From: Promethearchaeia archaeon | Lineage (GTDB): Archaea; Asgardarchaeota; Lokiarchaeia; Sigyniarchaeales; SOKP01 | Direction: 5' to 3' | DNA length: 10,936 nucleotides | Assembly: GCA_029856375.1 (NCBI GenBank) | Contig: JAHQWX010000028.1 | Span: 1 to 10,936 of the forward strand | Shown: positions 5,523-10,936 of the stretch, piece by piece | Position numbering within the stretch: the first letter of the stretch is position 1 | How the letters are laid out: the number at the start of each line of letters is the position of its first letter | Notes under the pieces: model-generated | What the model was told of the DNA's origin: nothing | Database searches by the model: none | Seen by the model: the letters and a program-made list of their open reading frames with translations, nothing else | Translations under genes and position numbers: made by a program

Positions 5523-5584
5523 AATTAAAATTCCGTTATTAAAAACTTCTATCGATTTTAATAAAAAACTCCCACGTAAGCTTC

Positions 5585-5606
5585 ATAATATTATCAAGAA
5601 TATTAT
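5585..5606. repeat. AT-only 8-bp dyad next to the tes promoter
   Basis: The arms ataatatt (5585-5592) and aatattat (5599-5606) are perfect complements around a 6-nt spacer, ending 8 bp before the tes BRE. The location suits an activator or repressor site, but the AT-only composition makes a chance match plausible. Confidence 0.35.
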
Positions 5607-5613
5607 TTGTTTT

Positions 5614-5629
5614 GAAAGGTTTTTATTAT
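5614..5629 (+). promoter_or_regulatory. BRE/TATA promoter of tes
   Basis: The sequence gaaagg (BRE-like, 5614-5619) is followed by tttttatta (TATA-like, 5620-5629). A start about 26 bp downstream falls near 5651, giving a leader of about 50 nt that includes aggga at 5686-5690 before the ATG at 5701. This argues that translation starts at 5701 and not at the TTG at 5644, which would lie upstream of the predicted transcript start. Confidence 0.5.
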
Positions 5630-5700
5630 ATCAAAATATTTTTTTGTTTAATCGTTTATTTATACAAATAATAAAACGCGTTTTTAGGGAAGTAAATAAC

Positions 5701-7386
5701 ATGACTGAGATAATAAGAACTACTACAAGCATTTGTCCTGAATGTATGAAGCCAATTCCAGCAGAAATTTATGTAGACGACGAAACAAAATGGGTTATGA
5801 TGAAGAAACAGTGCAAAGAACATGGTGAATTCAAAGACAAAATATCGATTAATAAAGAAGATTATATTTGGCAAAATAGTTTTTGCGAAGAATTAGGTTG
5901 TTACACGGAAACTAAACCTGAATGCGTTAGTTCAGGAATAAAAGAGACAAAAAATGGGTGCCCTTACGATTGTGGAATATGCGAAAATCATAAATCCGCT
6001 CCTTGCATTGCTTTGATTGATACTACAAATAGGTGTAATTTAGTGTGTCCGGTATGCTTTGCGAACGCAAATGCAACGGGATATGTAGTGGAACCTACCT
6101 ATGACCAACTCATTCAGATTCTAAAACACTTTAGGTCAATGGAACCAGTGCCACCACCATTATTACAAATTTCAGGTGGAGAACCCACCATGCGAGACGA
6201 CTTGTTCGACTTTATTAGAGAGGCTAAAGAGCTCGGATTCGTCGAAGTTATGCTAACAACTAATGGAGTCAAGCTGGGGAAGTCAGTTGAATATTGTAAA
6301 AAATTGAAGGAAGCCGGATGTGACGCAGTCTACCTCTCCTTCGATGGATGCACTCCAGAGACATATAAAAAAGTGAGAGGAGTAAATCTGTGGCCACTAA
6401 AGCAAAAAGTAATAGAAAACTGTAGAGAAGTGGGATTAACAGGAGTAATGTTAGTTCCAACTGTATGTAAAGGTTTGAACGATCATGAAATCGCTAATAT
6501 AATGAATTATGCGAAGGAAAACACTGATGTAGTTGGAGGAGTTATATTCCAACCAGTATCTCTCTGTGGTAGAATTACTTATGAAGAATTAATGGATTTG
6601 CGATACACCACATCGGACCTCAAAGTTGCTTTAAACGAGTGTACAAACGGCGCTTTAACAAATTTTTATCCGATAGCAACAACTAGTAAATTTACAAGGC
6701 TGGTGGCTTGGTTTGACGATACTGATGAGTGGGCAATGACTTCTCATCACGATTGTGGTTTTGCAACGATTTGTATCGTTACTGACGAAGGCGAGTGGGA
6801 GCCTATCGAAAATTATTTCGATGTAGAAGGATTGATTCGGTGGTCAAATAAAGTTTGGGATATGGTTCAAAACCGCGAAGTTCCAAAACCAACAAACATG
6901 CTGGGATCGTTTGACATTAAAAGCCTTGGAAAAATAGGGCAAATTGTTGGCGATTTTATCGATGGAATGGCGGACGCAGCATATCGCAATCTCATGCGAG
7001 CATACTTCTTTGGAGGCTTAGTAAGATATATAAAAAATCCTCAAAGAATTTTTACATCTAAGACACTACAAAATTTTGCTAAAATAGTCTTTAGACCAAG
7101 CTTGCAAGCTGCTTCCGACTTCTTGCTATCAAAAAATTTAATGATATCAGCGATGCACTTTCAAGATGCGTATAATTTCGATCTTAGTCGAGTGCAGAGA
7201 TGTCTTGTTCATTACGGTGTTATTGATCCAGACGATCCTTCAAAGGTACGCGAGATTCCATTTTGCGCACATAACACAATTCACCGACCCCATATAGAGG
7301 AGGCTTTATCCAAGGGAAAAGTCGAAAAGACACCACAAGAAGTTCAACATGAAATCGAGGAATTAATTTCGCAAGTTCAGAAATAA
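5701..7386 (+). CDS. tes: Radical SAM tetraether lipid synthase (Tes-like)
   Basis: Tes enzymes join the phytanyl chain ends of two archaeol lipids to make membrane-spanning GDGT tetraethers, using S-adenosylmethionine radical chemistry at the membrane. The 561-residue product has the family layout. There is an N-terminal metal-binding domain (C12-x2-C15, C38-x2-H41, plus C62, C67 and C75), then the C87-PYDC91-GIC94-ENHKS motif and C102. The radical SAM cluster motif C112-x3-C116-x2-C119 is followed by F120. The GGEP motif is at 159-162, which binds SAM. The C-terminus carries HFQDAYNFDLSRVQRC501 and IPFC522, probably for auxiliary iron-sulfur clusters. I chose the ATG at 5701 because aggga lies upstream and the upstream extension from a TTG at 5644 precedes the predicted transcript start. 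The relation to the Methanocaldococcus jannaschii MJ0619 family is from memory. A paralogous radical SAM enzyme acting on another lipid is possible. Confidence 0.8.
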   Translation: MTEIIRTTTSICPECMKPIPAEIYVDDETKWVMMKKQCKEHGEFKDKISINKEDYIWQNSFCEELGCYTETKPECVSSGIKETKNGCPYDCGICENHKSAPCIALIDTTNRCNLVCPVCFANANATGYVVEPTYDQLIQILKHFRSMEPVPPPLLQISGGEPTMRDDLFDFIREAKELGFVEVMLTTNGVKLGKSVEYCKKLKEAGCDAVYLSFDGCTPETYKKVRGVNLWPLKQKVIENCREVGLTGVMLVPTVCKGLNDHEIANIMNYAKENTDVVGGVIFQPVSLCGRITYEELMDLRYTTSDLKVALNECTNGALTNFYPIATTSKFTRLVAWFDDTDEWAMTSHHDCGFATICIVTDEGEWEPIENYFDVEGLIRWSNKVWDMVQNREVPKPTNMLGSFDIKSLGKIGQIVGDFIDGMADAAYRNLMRAYFFGGLVRYIKNPQRIFTSKTLQNFAKIVFRPSLQAASDFLLSKNLMISAMHFQDAYNFDLSRVQRCLVHYGVIDPDDPSKVREIPFCAHNTIHRPHIEEALSKGKVEKTPQEVQHEIEELISQVQK

Positions 7387-7416
7387 TTTTTTTATTTTCT
7401 TATTTTTTATTCATTT
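7387..7416 (+). terminator. T-rich terminator tract after tes
   Basis: Directly after the tes stop codon there are repeated runs of five to eight T residues on the coding strand, the usual form of intrinsic termination in archaea. No hairpin is present. It suggests that tes is mostly a separate transcript from the following genes. Confidence 0.4.
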
Positions 7417-7421
7417 TAAAT
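7414..7421 (+). promoter_or_regulatory. Possible TATA box of the DUF2284/M28 cluster
   Basis: The sequence ttttaaat lies about 50 bp before the TTG start at 7469, so a transcript would begin near 7443. It would drive the DUF2284 gene and the two peptidase genes. Evidence is weak because the whole gap is AT-rich. Confidence 0.3.
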
Positions 7422-7468
7422 TCAAAAGAGACAATTTTTTTACACATTTTTAATTTATTAAAAAGAAG

Positions 7469-8029
7469 TTGCCTCACATTGAAATAAAGTTCGATAGTAT
7501 AGCGTTTGAACCCGAGGTTCAGTCGTATTGTCTTAATCCAAATTTCAAGTGTCCTAATTATAATAATAATTGGGCGTGCCCTCCCGAAGCTCCTTACTTA
7601 GAGGAACCACTTTCAAAATTCGAAAAATTTTACCTAATTATCTTTAAATTAGATATAAAATCGTATTCCCAGTCGATTCGGAAAAAACATCCAAATTGGA
7701 ACCTGCAAAGAATATTAAATCGAATATATTCCAAAAGACTTACGAATAAAGGACTGGAAATGGAAATAACTCAGTTTTTGGACAATTACGATGAGAATTA
7801 TGAAGAGAAATTAGTTTTATGGGGCGGTCATTGCCAACTCTGCTATGACAAAATAAAAAAAAGTTGCTCGAAACCGAACGGAGAACCGTGCCGTTTTCCT
7901 GATGAGAAGAGATATTCCATGGAAGCTATTGGAATTAATGTAGACAAAACGGTAAAGAACCACAATATTGAGTTGGAATGGCCTCCTAAGGATTTTTTAT
8001 ACCGTTTTGGATTAATCTGCTTTAAATGA
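7469..8029 (+). CDS. DUF2284-type cysteine-rich metal-binding protein
   Basis: The 186-residue protein matches the DUF2284 pattern: C21, C28-PNYNNNWAC37-PP near the N-terminus, then C122-x2-C125, C133 and C141-RFP, followed by the conserved YSMEAIGINV segment. The cysteines probably hold iron-sulfur clusters or another metal. The biochemical role of the family is not established. It is cytoplasmic, with no membrane helix or signal peptide. The start is TTG, with only a weak aaagaag upstream; no in-frame ATG lies nearby. Its stop codon overlaps the ATG at 8026 (ATGA), and the peptidase gene starts there or 15 bp after the stop, so translational coupling is likely. It may be a redox or metal-handling partner of Tes or of the peptidases, but this is inferred only from position. 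Confidence 0.8.
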   Translation: MPHIEIKFDSIAFEPEVQSYCLNPNFKCPNYNNNWACPPEAPYLEEPLSKFEKFYLIIFKLDIKSYSQSIRKKHPNWNLQRILNRIYSKRLTNKGLEMEITQFLDNYDENYEEKLVLWGGHCQLCYDKIKKSCSKPNGEPCRFPDEKRYSMEAIGINVDKTVKNHNIELEWPPKDFLYRFGLICFK

Positions 8030-8043
8030 GGTTTGTTGAGGAA

Positions 8044-9213
8044 ATGATTGACGAAACTAGGATAAAAAAAAACCTCGAAGAGATTTCTTTTCCGCGTCGT
8101 TTTGGAACCGATTTGGAAAAACGAGCGTTTAATCAGATCGAAAGTAAAGTAAATAATATGGATTTGAAAACTAATCGACAATTTTTCAGTTTTACAACAT
8201 TCTATTCTGCGATTTCGATAAAGATTTACATCCTGATGATATTTCTGGCATTTATATTAAAACAATTACATGTATCCGATTTTTTTTTCATTCCAATTAG
8301 CTTTGTTATCATTATTATCTCCGTTTTGCTATATATCTATACGAGGCACCCCGAGAAAATCCGGCTTGGGAAAGTCCTAAACTCTGAGAATTTATTAGTG
8401 AAATTGAGTTCGGAAGGAAAAAACAATAAAAAGGATGAAAATACGAAAAATATTATTTTTTTAGCGCACGTTGATTCAAAAGGTCAGACGATCCCAAGTG
8501 GTTTTAGAAGTTGGTGCGTTCTCGTTTGGGTGGTTTCGATACCCACATTAATCGTGTTGTATTTTTTTCGAGAATACACTTTTCCATCTATTTCTCTTAT
8601 TTTTCATTGGATTGCTACGCCATTATTTATGATTCATTTAATTGCTGGTACAATAATACTGTTCAATTTTTCTAATAACAAATCTCTAGGTGCGTTAGAT
8701 AACGCTTCAGGCGTAGTTGTTATTCTTGAACTATTACATTATTATTCTGATAAAATTAATCGTCCAAGAAATTATGATTTGTGGTTTTTATTTTTAGGAG
8801 CAGAAGAGGTAGGAAGGTTAGGAATGCGAGTGTTTTTGAACGAGTTAGGAAAAATAAGCATCGAAAAATATTTGTTTTTAAATTTCGAAACCATAGGTAG
8901 AATGGCTGATTTAGTAAGATTTAACGATTTGAACACCCACAGCAAATCTTTTGCGAAGTTGATAATGAGAAATTCAGCAAAATACGATACGAAAATAAAA
9001 GAGAAGAGAGCTATTATTGGTTATCACACAGATAGTAGAATTTGCGCGAAGTCCGGGCTTCAAGTTTTAGAATTTGGAGACGGTTTCTCGTATAAATATA
9101 ATCACTCAAAAAAAGATACCATTGACATGATAGACCTTAATTTATTAAAAAAATTATGCAATATTGTGGTAGCTTCTGTGAAAGAACTGGATCAAAAATC
9201 TGTTAATAATTAG
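8044..9213 (+). CDS. M28-family membrane metallopeptidase, copy 1
   Basis: M28 enzymes are co-catalytic zinc exopeptidases. The 389-residue product has an N-terminal domain with SFPRRFGTD, H142-V-D144, D219-N-A-S-G, E254-E255, E282 in LNFETIG and H328-T-D. E282 sits where the family normally has Asp; Glu could still bind zinc. Four hydrophobic helices are predicted: two before HxD (about 56-74 and 80-98) and two between HxD and DNASG (about 158-176 and 184-207). The catalytic domain is therefore split by a membrane hairpin. The start at 8044 is preferred because all metal ligands then have the same numbers as in copy 2. An ATG at 8026 overlaps the previous stop (ATGA) and would add six residues (MRFVEE). 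The two copies are clearly paralogous and probably co-transcribed. The substrate is unknown. Confidence 0.88.
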   Translation: MIDETRIKKNLEEISFPRRFGTDLEKRAFNQIESKVNNMDLKTNRQFFSFTTFYSAISIKIYILMIFLAFILKQLHVSDFFFIPISFVIIIISVLLYIYTRHPEKIRLGKVLNSENLLVKLSSEGKNNKKDENTKNIIFLAHVDSKGQTIPSGFRSWCVLVWVVSIPTLIVLYFFREYTFPSISLIFHWIATPLFMIHLIAGTIILFNFSNNKSLGALDNASGVVVILELLHYYSDKINRPRNYDLWFLFLGAEEVGRLGMRVFLNELGKISIEKYLFLNFETIGRMADLVRFNDLNTHSKSFAKLIMRNSAKYDTKIKEKRAIIGYHTDSRICAKSGLQVLEFGDGFSYKYNHSKKDTIDMIDLNLLKKLCNIVVASVKELDQKSVNN

Positions 9214-9234
9214 CAGCAATACAATCAAAATAAA

Positions 9235-10401
9235 ATGTTTGACGATAAGAGAATAAAAAATAATCTGGAAGAGATTTCCTTTCCTCGCCGGTTTGGAACA
9301 GATGATGAACGGAAGGCCGTTGAATTACTTAAGCAAAAAATTCAAGGTCTTGGATTGAAATACGAAGTACAGAGTTTTAAATTTACCAATTTTTATTCCA
9401 GTATTATCGTAAAAGTAAGCGTTTTGGTACTAATGTGCGTCTTACTCTTAGAGTTTCGCGGAACGGCTAATGAAATCGTGTTCCCAATAATACCAATCGT
9501 TTTAACTTTTTCCTTTGTGATGTATTTTCTCTCAAGAATTCCCGATAAATTTCTTATAGGTAAAAAACTGAAGTCGCAAAATTTAATTGTGGAACTGAAT
9601 CCAAGCAATGGGATTGGAGATATTAAAACCGATCAGAAAGAGATTATATTCATGGCCCATGTTGATTCAAAGGGTCAAACCGTTTCTATTAGAGTAAGAG
9701 TTTATTCGTACGAAATTTGGATTATTTCGACTATTCTACTTAGCGTAGTTATTTTTTTACGCTTTATTTTTCACGAAAATTATTTTTGGGATTACCATCA
9801 GATTGCGACAATCTTAATGATTGTAAATTATATCTCGGGTTTTCTAATTTTAATCAATTTCTCGAATAATAAATCCTTTGGAGCATTGGACGATGGTTCA
9901 GGAATCGTAATTCTCCTTGAATTATTAAATTATTTTAGAGATCCAAAATTACACCCCAAAAATTATAAGATTGAGTTTCTTTTTACTGGAGCAGAAGAAT
10001 GCGGAACTATGGGAATCCGACGCTTTTTAAGGTCTATTAAGAGTTCTGATAAAAATAATTATTTATTTGTAAATTTTGATGGAATTGGGACCAGAATAGA
10101 TATGCTTAAAATTGGTCGAAAGAATCAAAATACAAACGAAATTTCCGAATTATTTACAAAAATCGGTTCAGAAAAAAATTTACCAATTAATCGAAAGAAA
10201 GTCTTACTAGGAGTTCACACTGACGCTTGGCAGAGCAGTAAGAGAGGGTATAAGGTTTTGGATTTTGGAGATAGCGAGGTGTATAATTTTTTACATTCTG
10301 AGAACGATACACCCGACAAGATTTCTTGCAAGACTCTAGAAAAGTTTTGTCGAGTCGTTTCATTAGCTGTTAAAGAAATTGATAAACACCAACTATTATA
10401 G
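9235..10401 (+). CDS. M28-family membrane metallopeptidase, copy 2
   Basis: This 388-residue paralogue of the preceding gene starts 21 bp after its stop. It keeps the complete M28 set: H142-V-D144, D219-D-G-S-G, E254-E255, D282 in VNFDGIG and H328-T-D. All lie at the same residue numbers as in copy 1, so no gaps separate the copies up to H328. Four hydrophobic helices (about 56-75, 79-98, 159-178 and 185-207) give the same split-domain layout. Copy 2 has the usual Asp at 282, where copy 1 has Glu, and LDDGSG in place of LDNASG. The start is ATG with no Shine-Dalgarno motif, which fits translation within the same operon. The copies differ most in the helices and surface loops. A housekeeping or envelope peptidase role is likely; the substrate is unknown. 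Confidence 0.9.
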   Translation: MFDDKRIKNNLEEISFPRRFGTDDERKAVELLKQKIQGLGLKYEVQSFKFTNFYSSIIVKVSVLVLMCVLLLEFRGTANEIVFPIIPIVLTFSFVMYFLSRIPDKFLIGKKLKSQNLIVELNPSNGIGDIKTDQKEIIFMAHVDSKGQTVSIRVRVYSYEIWIISTILLSVVIFLRFIFHENYFWDYHQIATILMIVNYISGFLILINFSNNKSFGALDDGSGIVILLELLNYFRDPKLHPKNYKIEFLFTGAEECGTMGIRRFLRSIKSSDKNNYLFVNFDGIGTRIDMLKIGRKNQNTNEISELFTKIGSEKNLPINRKKVLLGVHTDAWQSSKRGYKVLDFGDSEVYNFLHSENDTPDKISCKTLEKFCRVVSLAVKEIDKHQLL

Positions 10402-10433
10402 ATATATTTGATATTTATTCTATTTAGATAAAA

Positions 10434-10445
10434 ATTTTAAAAAAA
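10434..10445 (+). promoter_or_regulatory. Possible TATA box of the AAA+ ATPase gene
   Basis: The stretch ttttaaaaaaat lies about 33 bp before the ATG at 10473. It would place the transcript start near 10465, giving a nearly leaderless message. A gtgg at 10463-10466 could act as a weak ribosome binding site. Confidence 0.35.
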
Positions 10446-10472
10446 TAACTACAAATATTATAGTGGAAAATC

Positions 10473-10936
10473 ATGGTAGAAAAAATCGTTATTGAAGGTG
10501 TAGAGCTTCGATTATCAGAGCCAGCCGAAATTAATATGCAATGGGTGGGCGACGATACGCTAATTAAGCAATTGCGGGCAGCGTGGTTGAAAGTAGACGA
10601 TGAGGACTTGCCCTTGAATCCAAGGATATTAGGAAAACCGGGAGTGGGGAAAACCACGCTAGGATATTCAGCGGGAAAATCCTTAAACAAATCAGTGTAT
10701 TTGTTTCAAGCGAGTATGGATGTAAGACCAGAAGATCTAATTATTACTCCTGTTATCGCGTCAAAAAACGAGATCGAATATCACGCTAGTTCACTAGTTT
10801 CAGCAATGATTAAAGGCGGAATTTGTGTTTTAGACGAGGGAAATCGTATGTCAGAGAAATGTTGGGCTACATTAGCTCCATTAATGGACAAAAGACGCTA
10901 TGTGGAATCAATTATTGCAGGCATTAGAATATATGC
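10473..10936 (+). CDS. MoxR-type AAA+ ATPase (partial, runs off the edge)
   Basis: Reading from the ATG at 10473 gives 154 codons open to the window end. Walker A is G54-KPGVGKT61 and Walker B is ICVLDEGN (117-124), with acidic residues D121 and E122. The segment between them (VRPEDLIITPVIA) and the following LAPLMDKRRYVE are typical of the MoxR/dynein-related AAA_5 group. These ATPases act as chaperones that insert metals or remodel protein complexes, often with a von Willebrand factor A partner. The sensor and arginine-finger regions lie beyond the window. The gene is separated by 71 bp from the peptidase stop and has its own TATA-like element, so it probably starts a new unit. Confidence 0.88.
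   Translation, partial: MVEKIVIEGVELRLSEPAEINMQWVGDDTLIKQLRAAWLKVDDEDLPLNPRILGKPGVGKTTLGYSAGKSLNKSVYLFQASMDVRPEDLIITPVIASKNEIEYHASSLVSAMIKGGICVLDEGNRMSEKCWATLAPLMDKRRYVESIIAGIRIY

Larger units (their letters stand above)
5069..5613. other. Long AT-rich intergenic region with structured elements
   Basis: About 545 bp separate the two divergent promoters. The region contains a self-complementary atatgcatat at 5154-5163, a possible 31-codon frame (ATG at 5279, stop at 5372-5374), the 13-bp inverted-repeat element at 5329-5427, a 16-bp palindrome at 5466-5481 and hairpins at 5500-5522 and 5585-5606. Positions 5100-5270 are otherwise plain AT-rich sequence. No convincing conserved protein is encoded on either strand. 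Confidence 0.6.

Noticed and set aside
5644..5700. N-terminal extension of tes from a TTG
   Set aside because: It would begin before the predicted transcript start, and the ATG at 5701 has a ribosome binding site and begins the conserved domain.
7843..8181. Minus-strand 112-codon frame across the DUF2284/peptidase junction
   Set aside because: It overlaps two genes with strong family motifs and has no recognisable protein character.
10424..10690. Minus-strand 88-codon frame
   Set aside because: It is antisense to the AAA+ ATPase gene with a clear Walker A motif, so it is a shadow.

Overview
The window looks archaeal, most likely from an Asgard (Lokiarchaeia-like) genome. It carries a typical archaeal/eukaryotic-type ribosomal protein eL14, a radical SAM enzyme matching the archaeal tetraether lipid synthase (Tes) pattern, BRE/TATA-like promoters with short leaders, GTG/TTG starts beside weak or absent Shine-Dalgarno motifs, and T-rich tracts instead of bacterial terminators. 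A longin-like small protein and a tiny RING/FYVE-spaced zinc protein point towards Asgard archaea, but that placement is inference. The DNA is strongly AT-rich throughout.

Left part (1-2244): eL14 is followed by a lysine/glutamate-rich protein made of ten exact 35-residue units. A longin-like gene converges on it from the other strand, and their stop codons share four bases. Middle left (2245-5015): a plus-strand cluster encodes an ACT-like protein, a cross-brace zinc mini-protein and a 460-residue tandem nitroreductase. The two nitroreductase halves have lost complementary parts of the flavin-site signature. A four-helix membrane protein converges on this cluster with a 5-bp gap.

The 5004-5700 region between divergent transcription units is the largest gene-free stretch. 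It holds two outward-facing archaeal promoters, a 13-bp perfect inverted repeat enclosing 73 nt (candidate structured RNA), a C-rich tract, a perfect 16-bp palindrome and two smaller hairpins.

Right part (5701-10936): tes is followed, after a T-rich stretch, by a probable three-gene unit: a DUF2284-type cysteine-rich protein and two tandem M28-family membrane metallopeptidases. The two peptidases have metal-site residues at identical positions, with two membrane helices placed inside the catalytic domain. A MoxR-type AAA+ ATPase starts at 10473 and runs off the edge.

No insertion sequence, CRISPR array, tRNA or rRNA was found. The best candidates for undescribed biology are the inverted-repeat element upstream of tes, the 35-residue repeat protein, the self-complementing nitroreductase fusion and the membrane-embedded M28 pair.
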